Shown in pieces: positions 16,461-24,686 of a stretch of 32,261 nt of DNA; position 1 is the stretch's first letter, and each line of letters opens with the position of its first letter. The notes under the pieces are model-generated. The model did no database searches. It had not been told where the DNA came from and worked only from the letters and a program-made list of their open reading frames with translations. The stretch spans positions 1 through 32,261 of the forward strand of contig JAFXTN010000022.1 of NCBI GenBank assembly GCA_017535785.1. The letters are read 5' to 3'. This DNA is from Butyrivibrio sp. GTDB lineage: Bacteria; Bacillota; Clostridia; Lachnospirales; Lachnospiraceae. The translations under genes and the position numbers were made by a program.

Positions 16461-16478
16461 AATTTCGTGAACGAAATT
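16461..16478 (-). terminator. Small hairpin at the end of hflX, possible weak terminator
   Basis: Arms AATTTCG and CGAAATT with a TGAA loop lie directly at the hflX stop codon. T-rich sequence follows only after about 20 bases, so termination would be weak. Confidence 0.35.
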
Positions 16479-17808
16479 ACGGTATCATGTAATCCGCATA
16501 TTTACTAATGTCGCTGTTTGATAAGGTTGCTGTAACCTTTATTCCCTCGGGAAGGTACTCACTGCTTCTCACAACCCCTCTCTCAGTGAGCATGCTGACA
16601 GTTCCTCCTTCCGAATAAGGAAAAAGAAGCTCACACTCAGTCTCTTTTTCACCGAGTTTCTTCTCTATAAGGCTCACAAGCTCTTCCAAACTGTCATCGT
16701 CCTTGGCACAGATATATATCCTGTCATCCATGGCCCTTGGAACATCCATGACAAGCATATTTTCTTCCTCTTGCTGCTGCCTTACGATATCAGACTTATT
16801 AAACACATAGATGACCGGGATGTCGCCAGCTCCTATCTCGGAAAGGGTCTTCTTGGTTATCTCCATGTGATATCTGTACTCAGGATCGGAAAAATCTATC
16901 ACCTGAAGAAGAACGTCAGCGTATTTAGCCTCTTCAAGCGTTGATTTAAACGCCTTTACCAGCGCATGCGGAAGTTCGCTTATAAAACCTACGGTATCAG
17001 CCAAAAGAAACGGTCTATGCCCGGGAGCTTCAATCTTTCTTACGGATGTATCAAGAGTCGCGAACAGCATATCCTTCTCAAGCACTGTCTTATCGGTTAC
17101 GCTTTCGCCGCCGTAGAGCCTAAGGAGATTATTCATGATCGTGGATTTGCCCGCATTGGTATATCCGACAAGAGAAACTCTTCCTATCGAAGAATTTAGT
17201 CTTCTGTTTCTCTGAGTGTTGCGCTCTCTTTCAACGTTCTCAAGCTCTCTTCTAAGCTCGCTCATGCGGTGCTCAATGCGCCTTCTGTCAAGCTCAAGCT
17301 GTTTCTCACCTGAACCCTTGTTGGAAAGCCTTCCGCTGCCGCCTCCCTGTCTTGAGAGGGTCTTACCCATTCCCACAAGCCTTGGAAGCATATACTGAAG
17401 CTGTGCGGATTCCACCTGGAGCCTTGCTTCTCTTGTCCTTGCTCTTTTGGCAAATATCTGCAAGATAAGGCCTGTCCTGTCTATAACTTCGGTATCCAGG
17501 ATCTTCTCTAAGTTTCTCACCTGCATAGGTGAAAGAGAATCATTGAATATGATTATGCTCACATCAAAGATGTCCAGCGCCGCCGCTATCTCCTGAACCT
17601 TTCCGCTACCGATGTATGTGCTGTTGTCGGGCGAATTAAGAGACTGTGTCACAACTGATGCAACCTCTATATCTATCGCCTTAGTCAGCTCTTTTAACTC
17701 ATCCATGGAGCGTTCAAAATCATCGTCGCTCTTGTCCGTGTTAAGACCTACGAGAATGGCTCTTACTTTATCAACTTTTTGTATGTTTTCGTATAATTCG
17801 TTTTTCAC
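16477..17808 (-). CDS. hflX: Ribosome-associated GTPase HflX, 443 aa
   Basis: HflX binds the ribosomal large subunit and splits stalled ribosomes under stress. The N-terminal HflX domain (about 1-200) includes the Gly-rich stretch RLVGMGKTLSRQGGGSGR and a long helical linker. The GTPase domain follows with G1 GYTNAGKST (215-223), G3 LLADTVGFI (the usual DTVGF), and G4 NKSD. The start is a GTG (17806-17808) with AGGTG five bases upstream. The C-terminal part (YLPEGIKVTATLSN) is typical of the family. It is the only gene in this stretch whose identity is beyond doubt. Confidence 0.96.
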   Translation of the reverse strand: MKNELYENIQKVDKVRAILVGLNTDKSDDDFERSMDELKELTKAIDIEVASVVTQSLNSPDNSTYIGSGKVQEIAAALDIFDVSIIIFNDSLSPMQVRNLEKILDTEVIDRTGLILQIFAKRARTREARLQVESAQLQYMLPRLVGMGKTLSRQGGGSGRLSNKGSGEKQLELDRRRIEHRMSELRRELENVERERNTQRNRRLNSSIGRVSLVGYTNAGKSTIMNNLLRLYGGESVTDKTVLEKDMLFATLDTSVRKIEAPGHRPFLLADTVGFISELPHALVKAFKSTLEEAKYADVLLQVIDFSDPEYRYHMEITKKTLSEIGAGDIPVIYVFNKSDIVRQQQEEENMLVMDVPRAMDDRIYICAKDDDSLEELVSLIEKKLGEKETECELLFPYSEGGTVSMLTERGVVRSSEYLPEGIKVTATLSNSDISKYADYMIP

Positions 17809-17869
17809 TTTTCACCTATAAAAAATGCTTTCCGCGACCGCGCCGGAATAGACCTGGCAGCAAGCCTCA

Positions 17870-18115
17870 TCATGTCCAGAGGGACGTGATGAACATTGAG
17901 GATGTGTCGTCGCTTTTTTTGAAGCCGCAGTGCTCGTAGAAATGGGCCTCATTGTCGTATGCGATCACCGCAACGCGCATGTAATCTTTGTAGTACTCTT
18001 TTATCTTATCAACAAGGGTTCTTCCTATAGTATTGCCGTGATAGTCGGGATTTACAAGAAGATAATGCACGTAGGCGTTCATTCTTGCGGTGCTAGGCAT
18101 CTTTTTGGAAATCAA
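17870..18115 (-). CDS. GNAT acetyltransferase C-terminal half, probable remnant, up to 81 aa
   Basis: The sequence carries the acetyl-CoA binding motif A of GNAT enzymes (VHYLLVNPDYHGNTIGRTLVDKI) and the later HFYEHCGFK motif. It lacks the 50-60 residues that normally come before motif A. Nothing upstream in any frame supplies them, because the methyltransferase gene occupies that DNA and overlaps by 3-23 bases depending on the start. Candidate starts are TTG at 18115 or ATG at 18100, neither with a strong ribosome site. It is either the residue of a deleted acetyltransferase gene or an unusually short member. I favour a remnant. Confidence 0.5.
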   Translation of the reverse strand: MISKKMPSTARMNAYVHYLLVNPDYHGNTIGRTLVDKIKEYYKDYMRVAVIAYDNEAHFYEHCGFKKSDDTSSMFITSLWT

Positions 18116-18716
18116 GTCTTACAAGAGCCTTGCCGTTCGGAAGGTCCTTTCGGACTTGTAAAATCTTGCTGTAGCCGATCTTGTTCATGGCCGACTCAAG
18201 CTCTTTTTCCTCCATCTGATGATGGACCTCGTCAAGCCTGTCAAAGGCGTGTAGGTACGGGGAATCCGAAACCCAGCTCTTTTCGTCTGTGTTTATCTGG
18301 ATACCGCAGGAAACGTACTTGGGATCCGCCTGCTTAACAGCCTTCTGAAATACCGGATAGCCTATATACTCTATAAGGAGGTTCGCGATAATAAGCTCCG
18401 CCCTAGGAAGCTCTGCGTAGTCATTTATAAGGTCCAGCCTGATAGTTCTAAGGACGCCTCTTAGTGCGCTGTAGCGTTTCTCCACGGCTTCAAGATAATC
18501 CGCGTTGATATCAACGCCGTAAACCGCGTCGTACTTAGCTGTATCAACGTGCTCAAGGCCGTTGCCTCCCGCGATTCCAAGCACCATGGCCGTGGTGACG
18601 GGATAAGCCTCAAACTGCTCCTTCATCATGGAATTCATTGTCTGAAGCTGCTTCACAGAGTCAAGACTCATGTGAATTTCATAATCATCAAGCTTTATCT
18701 CCTGCCACGGATTCAT
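18093..18716 (-). CDS. Class I SAM-dependent methyltransferase-like protein, 207 aa
   Basis: Motif I of the Rossmann methyltransferase fold is seen as LGIAGGNG (46-53), followed by the acidic motif II YGVDIN (66-71), which should bind the SAM ribose, and a LIIANLLIEYIG strand (108-119). The substrate is not evident. The start is the ATG at 18714-18716 (MNPWQEIK), because GAGGGGGA lies seven bases upstream. A longer frame begins at 18731 within that ribosome site. The gene overlaps the GNAT fragment at its 3' end and is followed on the far side by an AT-rich stretch and the exporter terminator. Confidence 0.85.
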   Translation of the reverse strand: MNPWQEIKLDDYEIHMSLDSVKQLQTMNSMMKEQFEAYPVTTAMVLGIAGGNGLEHVDTAKYDAVYGVDINADYLEAVEKRYSALRGVLRTIRLDLINDYAELPRAELIIANLLIEYIGYPVFQKAVKQADPKYVSCGIQINTDEKSWVSDSPYLHAFDRLDEVHHQMEEKELESAMNKIGYSKILQVRKDLPNGKALVRLDFQKDA

Positions 18717-18852
18717 AGCTGTCCCCCTCATTCGAATCCTCGGCGGTAGCGAAGATTCACTTAATTGTTGTAATTCAACATTATAAGCACTGGGCCTCAG
18801 GCGTACAAGATTTTTTATGTCTTAGAGAAGCAATTTCCTATTACATAAAAAG

Positions 18853-18884
18853 GCATCGGGAACGAAGAATCCCGTTCCCGATGC
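18853..18884 (-). terminator. Rho-independent terminator of the ABC exporter operon
   Basis: A 12-bp perfect stem (GCATCGGGAACG with its complement) has an 8-base loop and a short T-run (CTTTTTATG) on the minus strand. It lies about 35 bases past the stop of the second exporter subunit. Confidence 0.88.
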
Positions 18885-18919
18885 GCCTTGGTCCGTATAT
18901 TTAATTCCGAATCCCCAAC

Positions 18920-20668
18920 TTATGATGCCTGCAGTGAAACCATATGGGCGTAAGTGCCGTTTTTTTCCATGAGCTCAGCGTGAGTGCCTCGCTCAACTAT
19001 CTCGCCGTCTGAAACAACAAGGATCTGATCTGCATCAGCAATTGTCTTGAGCCTGTGTGCAATTACAAGAAGAGTCTTATTTTTGCACAGCTCTGAGATA
19101 GCTTCCTGGATAGCGCGCTCATTGTCCGCATCGACGCTGGCTGTTGCCTCGTCCAGAATAACGATAGGCGTATCCTTAAGGATACATCTTGCGATTGAGA
19201 TTCTCTGCTTCTCGCCGCCGGAAAGGGATGCTCCGCCCTCGCCGATCACGGTGTCAAAGCCATCGGGGAGCTGCATGATAAAGTCATAGCATCTAGCCTT
19301 CCTTGCTGCTTCCTCAACTTCCTCTCTGGTAGCGTTTGGACGGGCAATGGCGATATTGTTGTACACGGTATCCTGGAAAAGATATACCCTCTGGAATACC
19401 ATACTGATGTTGTCCATAAGGCTTCCAAGGGACACATCCCTGATATCCTTGCCTCTTACGCGGATATGACCTGACTTGATGTCCCAGAATCTTGCAAGAA
19501 GAGATGCGATCGTGGACTTACCGCCACCGGAAGGTCCTACAAGAGCAGTCATCTCCCCTGCCTTGATCTTTAATGAAACATTCTTAAGGACATCTTTTTC
19601 CGTATATCCAAAGCTTACGTTCTCGTACTCGATCTCGCTTACATCACCGTCGGGGTTATCCGAGCCTAAAGCTCCCGCAGCCGGAAGCTCTTTTGTCCCA
19701 AGGTCCTTAAGTTCCTCGGCAGCGAACACCTCATCAATCCTGTCGAGACTGGCAGCGGTAACTGTGAGCCTTGGCATGTGACCGTAGTAAGCCTTGATGG
19801 AAATAAAGAGGTCAAATAGGAAGAACACCATTCCCACCATGTACTCAGGTGTGAATATCCCTATGCTGTACAGATATCCGGAAAGTGCCAGCATTATTGA
19901 GGTTCCGATTCCATAAGTGAGATAAAGAGCCCTCGCGCAGGGACTGTAGGCCTTTTCAAAGCCGATAGCCTCGTCGCAGCTTGTTTCAAATTCATCGGTA
20001 AGTCTCTTAGACTTCTCTCCAAGCAGGTTGTATGTCTTGATGATCCCGATTCCCTCAGCAAAATCAATCACTTCATCAGTAAGATCCTCGCTGACCTCCT
20101 GCTTGACTACGGAGTGCTTCATAGATGTCCTTAACATGTAATTGCCCACAATGAGGAACGCACCAACGATGATAAGAGCCATGATACCCATCCTGTAGTC
20201 CATTACAAACATCATCACCACCATCAGTCCCTGAGAGATCATGAATGAAACGATCTCAGCAAGAACACCCATGCAGTTCTCCTCGATAAATAACATATCC
20301 GTTGAGAGAACAGAGCTGATCTTACCGATGTTGCCCTCCGTAAAATAGCCCATAGGGAGCTTACGGAGGTGGTCACCCAACTTCAGGCGGATATCCGCAA
20401 ACACCATGTAGCCTGCTGCCGACATCAACATATTGGTTATATACTCGAACACTCCCTGAAGAGCCAGACAAGCCAAAAGAGCAAGACCATAGTAAATGCA
20501 CTTATCCTTGGTCATTGTATTTTGCATAAAAGAGCTGATGGCCAAATAACACAGTACCAAAGGAGCCTTCATCATAACGCCCTTGATGAAAGATGTTATA
20601 TATGAAGCCCTTATTCTTCCTTTAAATCTACCGGTAATACCTATAATCCTTTGAAGTATCTTAAACAT
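18920..20668 (-). CDS. ABC exporter half-transporter, permease-ATPase fusion, 582 aa
   Basis: Six membrane segments in the first 300 residues are followed by an ATPase domain. This domain has Walker A GPSGGGKST (about 378), Q-loop, a normal signature LSGGEKQR (about 482), Walker B with catalytic Glu (VILDEATASVD) and an H-loop His (VIAHRL). All elements needed for hydrolysis are present. It starts 4 bases after the preceding exporter gene stops, so the two almost certainly form a heterodimer. The cargo is unknown. The pairing with a TetR regulator fits drug, lipid or peptide export, but similar pairs also import siderophores (IrtAB, YbtPQ), so direction is not certain. Confidence 0.93.
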   Translation of the reverse strand: MFKILQRIIGITGRFKGRIRASYITSFIKGVMMKAPLVLCYLAISSFMQNTMTKDKCIYYGLALLACLALQGVFEYITNMLMSAAGYMVFADIRLKLGDHLRKLPMGYFTEGNIGKISSVLSTDMLFIEENCMGVLAEIVSFMISQGLMVVMMFVMDYRMGIMALIIVGAFLIVGNYMLRTSMKHSVVKQEVSEDLTDEVIDFAEGIGIIKTYNLLGEKSKRLTDEFETSCDEAIGFEKAYSPCARALYLTYGIGTSIMLALSGYLYSIGIFTPEYMVGMVFFLFDLFISIKAYYGHMPRLTVTAASLDRIDEVFAAEELKDLGTKELPAAGALGSDNPDGDVSEIEYENVSFGYTEKDVLKNVSLKIKAGEMTALVGPSGGGKSTIASLLARFWDIKSGHIRVRGKDIRDVSLGSLMDNISMVFQRVYLFQDTVYNNIAIARPNATREEVEEAARKARCYDFIMQLPDGFDTVIGEGGASLSGGEKQRISIARCILKDTPIVILDEATASVDADNERAIQEAISELCKNKTLLVIAHRLKTIADADQILVVSDGEIVERGTHAELMEKNGTYAHMVSLQAS

Positions 20669-20672
20669 GAGA

Positions 20673-22394
20673 TCATGCCTCCTTTATCTTCCATAAGCTG
20701 GCGCTGACAGACGCATCCCAGAACTTCTTATACTCGGGACAGGTTGTAAGGAGATTGTCGTGGGTATCCGCCGCGATACACTCTCCTTCCTTCATAACAC
20801 AGATCTTGTCCGCATTCTTTACGGTGGACAATCTGTGCGCGATAACAAGAACCGTCTTGTCCTTGATGATCTCGTCTATGGCAGCGTTTAACTTGTCCTC
20901 GTTCTCGGGATCCATGAAGGCTGTTGCCTCATCAAGAACAATAATAGGAGCGTCCTTAAGTATTGCTCTGGCAAGAGAGATCCTCTGCCTCTCACCACCT
21001 GAGAGCTGCTTTCCGCCGTCGCCGGCCTGGGTTTCAATACCGTCCGGAAGTCTTTCAAGGAACTCATCACACTGAGCTCTTCTTGCGGCTTCAAGCACCT
21101 GCTCTCTGGTAGCGCTGGGTTTGCCGATAAGAATGTTCTCATAAAGAGATGTATTAAAAAGAAATTGCTCCTGCGAAACATAAGACACCTGATCGTTCAG
21201 GGCTTCGATGGTCATGTCCGTGATATCCTGACCGCCTATCTTTATGGATCCACCGTCAAGGTCGTAGTAGTGAACAAGGAGCTTTGCAAGTGTTGACTTA
21301 CCGCTTCCCGACTCACCTACAAGCGCAGTGGTCGTACCCTGCTTAAGCTCAAGGTTCACACCGTGAAGGACCTCAGTATCCTCATATGCAAATATGACAT
21401 TCTCAAAAGAGATATCTGTATTGGCGCCCTTGAAGCCATTCTTTCCTTCCTTGAGAGGCGGACGCTCCAAGAGCTTTTCAAGTTCATCGATCTTGTACTC
21501 AAGCTGAGGGAACTTGCCAGCAAAGTTAAGAGCCTTTAAGAACGCAGGACCCACAGAGAAAGACATGCACATAACAAGCACAAGCTTATCAAGCGTAAGC
21601 GCTCCCGAAAGGATCATAAGAGAACCCACAGGAAGCATAAACAGCACGATACAAGGCATTACACTTGAATATGTAGCCATCCAGGGCCAGCAAACCTTGT
21701 ACCACTTGATGGTAAAGTCACGATAGTTCCTTACAACATCGCCGAATTTCTTGTAAGAATCCCCGTCCTTATTAAATACCTTCACAACCTCCATACCGTT
21801 GACGTACTCAACGATAGTGTTGTTCATGTGAGCAGCTGACTCATAATAGTCATTCATCATGGTAAATCCGGCCTTCATCATAATGCACATGGCAACAGCG
21901 CCCACAACAAGCGGGATAAGCGAAAGAAGTCCCAACCTGAAATCAAGCACAAACATGATCACAAGGATCAGAACAGGAATGACAATATTGGCAATTCCCT
22001 CGGGAACCGCATGTGCCAAAAGAAGCTCCACCTGATCGATATCGTCGGTAAAAACCTTCTTGATACGGCCTGTTCCAAGCTCTGCGATATTTCCAAGAGA
22101 CTGCTTCTCAAGCTTACCCTGTAAAGAGATACGGATATTCTTTAGAGTGTTATATGCACTCACATGGGAAAACTCCAGTCCCTGAACATAACTAAATGAG
22201 TATAGGATCTCACAGATCGCAACACCCAAGACTCTCATCATCACAAATGATAAGCTCACACTCTCCCCTCTTGTTAGTGGCGCTATTATCTGATACAGGA
22301 ATAAATACGGCACAACACTTGCCAAAATTCCAAAGGACATCATAATAGCGGCCCAAACTGTGTACTTCTTGTACTCTCCGATGTACGGAGCCAC
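20673..22394 (-). CDS. ABC exporter half-transporter, permease-ATPase fusion, 573 aa
   Basis: It has the same layout as its partner: six hydrophobic segments, then Walker A GESGSGKST, signature LSGGERQR, Walker B IIVLDEATAFMD and H-loop VIAHRLSTV. Neither subunit has a degenerate signature, unlike many heterodimeric exporters. The start is unclear. The first standard codon is GTG at 22392-22394, but the strong AAGGAGGAGG site is 17 bases upstream of it. In frame four codons earlier is ATA, five bases after the ribosome site, and the resulting N-terminus (xFKKVAPYIGEYKKY) looks like family members. It is the first exporter gene, downstream of TetR and of a palindromic site. Confidence 0.92.
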   Translation of the reverse strand: MAPYIGEYKKYTVWAAIMMSFGILASVVPYLFLYQIIAPLTRGESVSLSFVMMRVLGVAICEILYSFSYVQGLEFSHVSAYNTLKNIRISLQGKLEKQSLGNIAELGTGRIKKVFTDDIDQVELLLAHAVPEGIANIVIPVLILVIMFVLDFRLGLLSLIPLVVGAVAMCIMMKAGFTMMNDYYESAAHMNNTIVEYVNGMEVVKVFNKDGDSYKKFGDVVRNYRDFTIKWYKVCWPWMATYSSVMPCIVLFMLPVGSLMILSGALTLDKLVLVMCMSFSVGPAFLKALNFAGKFPQLEYKIDELEKLLERPPLKEGKNGFKGANTDISFENVIFAYEDTEVLHGVNLELKQGTTTALVGESGSGKSTLAKLLVHYYDLDGGSIKIGGQDITDMTIEALNDQVSYVSQEQFLFNTSLYENILIGKPSATREQVLEAARRAQCDEFLERLPDGIETQAGDGGKQLSGGERQRISLARAILKDAPIIVLDEATAFMDPENEDKLNAAIDEIIKDKTVLVIAHRLSTVKNADKICVMKEGECIAADTHDNLLTTCPEYKKFWDASVSASLWKIKEA

Positions 22395-22422
22395 TTTTTT
22401 AAATATCTTAGCCTCCTCCTTG

Positions 22423-22438
22423 GTTAGCGACCGCTAAC
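22423..22438. promoter_or_regulatory. 16-bp palindrome before the exporter ribosome site
   Basis: GTTAGCG-AC-CGCTAAC is a perfect palindrome with a 2-base centre, directly upstream of the AAGGAGGAGG site. It is of the right size for a TetR-family operator. It does not match the tandem sites before the TetR gene. Confidence 0.5.
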
Positions 22439-22454
22439 ACATGATCTATTTTTA

Positions 22455-22474
22455 AGCCGCCTGCAAAGGCGGCT
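22455..22474 (-). terminator. Small GC-rich hairpin between TetR and exporter genes
   Basis: Arms AGCCGCC and GGCGGCT surround a 6-base loop. The minus-strand sequence after it is TTAAAAATAG, not a good T-run, so it probably attenuates rather than ends the TetR message. Confidence 0.4.
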
Positions 22475-22499
22475 CAAAATCAACTTTATTCAAAAGAAA

Positions 22500-23114
22500 T
22501 CACTTAAGGCCAATAACTCCCGGCCAATTAAAGAAAGTACACATGATCCTGCAGTGCTCTTCTATCTCCTTACGGGACATACCGTGAACAAAGGGCTCAT
22601 ATATGGCGTTCCAAAAAGCTGTACACAGAACGTGCATCTCGGACTTGGTTATATTGGCAGTTGCCCGTCCTCTCTTCTTGGTCTCCTTATAATATCTGTA
22701 ATAGGAATCAGTCATGCGACAGGAAAACTCATTGATAAAGTTTTCATAGGCAGTTCCCGACGCCTTATCAAGAAGAATAATGAGATCCTCCCTGATATCC
22801 CAGAAAATATCAAACATCTCCATGGTCTTCTCCGGAGTCATATCCCACATATCATGCATCTCATCATCCGAAAGCGGCGTAAGATCAAGATCCATGCGGG
22901 TAAATATATACTCCTCTATAACATTAAGCGCGTCCTTAACTACTGCGCAAAAGAGCTCTTCCTTGCCCTTATATCTCTTGTATACCGCCCCGGTTGTGAC
23001 TCCGGCGTTATCGCATATCCTCTTAAGCTCAGCCCTAAGAAAACCTCTTTCCATAAATTCCTTGCGGGCACTGTCAAGGAGCCTTGGATCTATACTGGTA
23101 TCTCTAACTGACAT
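22500..23114 (-). CDS. TetR-family transcription regulator, 204 aa
   Basis: A helix-turn-helix DNA-binding domain occupies residues 1-55: RICDNAGVTTGAVYKRYKGKEELF is the typical recognition helix followed by Y-x-x-F/Y-x-x-K. The larger helical remainder is the ligand and dimer domain, with several Trp and aromatic residues (WDIREDLIILLDK) that could line a drug pocket. The start ATG has AGAGGGG six bases upstream. Two tandem palindromic sites cover its own promoter, so autorepression is likely. The exporter pair follows on the same strand after 105 bases, so it probably controls that pair. Confidence 0.93.
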   Translation of the reverse strand: MSVRDTSIDPRLLDSARKEFMERGFLRAELKRICDNAGVTTGAVYKRYKGKEELFCAVVKDALNVIEEYIFTRMDLDLTPLSDDEMHDMWDMTPEKTMEMFDIFWDIREDLIILLDKASGTAYENFINEFSCRMTDSYYRYYKETKKRGRATANITKSEMHVLCTAFWNAIYEPFVHGMSRKEIEEHCRIMCTFFNWPGVIGLK

Positions 23115-23138
23115 ATTTTCCCCTCTTGTTTGATTACT

Positions 23139-23168
23139 GATAATTTGATTATCGATAATAGTATTATC
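23139..23168. promoter_or_regulatory. Two tandem 15-bp palindromes, probable TetR autoregulatory operator
   Basis: GATAAT-ttg-ATTATC (23139-23153) is immediately followed by GATAAT-agt-ATTATC (23154-23168). Both halves are perfect and the centre reads ATTATCGATAAT. The tandem sites overlap the -10 of the TetR promoter. Confidence 0.7.
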
Positions 23169-23189
23169 ACTAACTCACTTCGCTGTCAA
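23161..23189 (-). promoter_or_regulatory. Candidate promoter of the TetR gene
   Basis: A perfect -35 TTGACA (23184-23189 on the minus strand) lies inside the last codons of the protease gene. -10 candidates TAATAC (17-base spacer) or GATAAT (15-base spacer) lie inside the tandem operator. Confidence 0.55.
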
Positions 23190-23987
23190 TAACTTCTTTT
23201 TTTCTTTTTTCTTGAAATCTATGAAAAGCAGGATAAGTCCGGACACTGCAAAGAAACCGATCACAACTACATTTGTTACTCCCACTGAAAAAGGGATATC
23301 CTGTGAGGGCAAAATTTCTCCGCCTGCCTGTTTACTGAAGCATCTCCAGAAAAATGATGTGCTATCGATAATTGCATGAATTACGCTAACTACCCAAATA
23401 TTTCCCGTAACATAATATGCACATGCAAAAGCAATGCCGAATAATGCTGCATATACAACCTGAGAAGTCACAAATACCACAAGATTAGGGTGGAATATAA
23501 GGTTAGTGAGGTGAATAGCACCGAAAATAGCGGAAGATAAAACAGCCGCCACCAATATTCCGCGTTTTCCTTCACCAAAGCGCTCTCTGAACACATTGAA
23601 GACCGTGCCTCTGAAAATAAGCTCTTCAGAAACTCCTGCAAGAATTCCCGTTAACATACTAATGATAAGAGATGGAATCGCCTGTACAAAGGTAAGTTCC
23701 ATCGGGTGCTCGCCCATCAGATTCAAAACAACCAAAGGAAGAAAAACCAATCCCCAAACGCCAAAAATCCCCTTGAGAACTTCGATACCCTTAAACTTAA
23801 ATTCTGTTCCGTATACCTTCTTCATGACAATAACTCCGCCAATTCCCAAGAGAGTATTAAACATTACCCTTACAACATCGTTCATTTTTGTAACTGCAAA
23901 ACTCGGTACAACCATCGGATACAAAGCCATGATTGCAGTTATGACGATCACTAATATGTTTCCTATTGCTGATTTTTTCTTATCCAT
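23175..23987 (-). CDS. CPBP-family intramembrane metalloprotease, 270 aa
   Basis: There are about seven or eight hydrophobic segments and the three motifs of the CPBP (Abi/Rce1-like) family: EE-xxx-R at E121-E122-R126 (EELIFRG), the His of FGAIH (159) and the His of VIHAIIDS (204). These residues hold the metal and water in the membrane. Members process peptides or lipid-linked proteins or confer bacteriocin immunity; the role here is not apparent. The C-terminus ends in a lysine-rich tail (KKKEKKKLL). The start ATG has GAAAGG upstream and a strong promoter before that. It is upstream of TetR on the same strand but has its own promoter. Confidence 0.92.
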   Translation of the reverse strand: MDKKKSAIGNILVIVITAIMALYPMVVPSFAVTKMNDVVRVMFNTLLGIGGVIVMKKVYGTEFKFKGIEVLKGIFGVWGLVFLPLVVLNLMGEHPMELTFVQAIPSLIISMLTGILAGVSEELIFRGTVFNVFRERFGEGKRGILVAAVLSSAIFGAIHLTNLIFHPNLVVFVTSQVVYAALFGIAFACAYYVTGNIWVVSVIHAIIDSTSFFWRCFSKQAGGEILPSQDIPFSVGVTNVVVIGFFAVSGLILLFIDFKKKEKKKLLTAK

Positions 23988-24045
23988 TTTACTAAATACC
24001 TTTCTTCATCAAATCATATACTACGTCTGTCATACTACTATAGAT

Positions 24046-24074
24046 ACAATACTACGGCACTCAGAGTATGTCAA
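24046..24074 (-). promoter_or_regulatory. Candidate promoter of the CPBP protease gene
   Basis: A perfect TTGACA (24069-24074) and TATTGT (24046-24051) are 17 bases apart on the minus strand. Three copies of GTAGTAT lie at 24018-24024, 24032-24038 and 24049-24055, in and after the -10. Confidence 0.6.
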
Positions 24075-24101
24075 TGCCATTTATAAAAAATATAAACAAT
24101 A

Positions 24102-24130
24102 AAAAAAGAGGCTTAAAATGCCTCTTTTTT
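24102..24130. terminator. Terminator after the histidine-phosphatase gene
   Basis: Stem AAAAAAGAGGC/GCCTCTTTTTT has a 7-base loop. The minus-strand side ends in a run of seven Ts, and the plus-strand side in six. It overlaps the stop codon of the phosphatase gene. Confidence 0.88.
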
Positions 24131-24674
24131 AGCGGATATCTATATATCCCTCCACGGATTCACCGTTTGAAAACCCGGCCGATTTTCCTTTGAGCGTAAA
24201 TCCACTCTTTCTCATTTCAGACAAAAGAGTGATCATAAAAAACCCATGAGTGACGACAACACAGTCTTCTTTTTTCTCAAGCAGATCGTCTATGAATCTG
24301 TTGGCCCTTATTACAGTATCTCTTTTGCCTTCTTTCTGTCTTTTACTATTGAAAAGCCACTGAAGTCTGGCTGAGATGCTCCAAAATGCCAGTGGAAGTC
24401 TTAACTTAGTTCTTATGCTTGCGGCAATGGGCACTTCGTTAAGAAGCTCTGTTGCGATGTATTCTCGCTCCCCAAATATGGCCTTTGCCGTGGCAAGAGT
24501 TCTTGGCAACATGCTTACGTAATAAGTAGCATGATCCACTTGTGGAACCTCATAGTTCATAGGTAAGATCGGTGCCAAGTCATATGCTTTTACATCTTCC
24601 TCATACTCTTTAGGATTGCACCATTCCCTTATTTTATGGTCGACCTCTCCGTGTCTTATGATAACTACTTTCAA
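24129..24674 (-). CDS. Histidine phosphatase-superfamily protein, 181 aa
   Basis: The N-terminal RHG signature (R7-H8-G9) carries the catalytic His, which is phosphorylated during the reaction. The second His (VVTHGFF, H143), an Arg in SMLPRTL (R58) and a Glu (LNEVP, E80) complete the usual active-site set. The substrate is unknown; the region around 85-115, rich in hydrophobic and basic residues, is unlike phosphoglycerate mutase. The start codon is TTG (24672-24674), supported by GGAGGAG six to eight bases upstream. It follows the GNAT gene by 12 bases, so both are in one operon, and it ends in a strong terminator. Confidence 0.85.
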   Translation of the reverse strand: MKVVIIRHGEVDHKIREWCNPKEYEEDVKAYDLAPILPMNYEVPQVDHATYYVSMLPRTLATAKAIFGEREYIATELLNEVPIAASIRTKLRLPLAFWSISARLQWLFNSKRQKEGKRDTVIRANRFIDDLLEKKEDCVVVTHGFFMITLLSEMRKSGFTLKGKSAGFSNGESVEGYIDIR

Positions 24675-24686
24675 GCTTCTCCTCCG

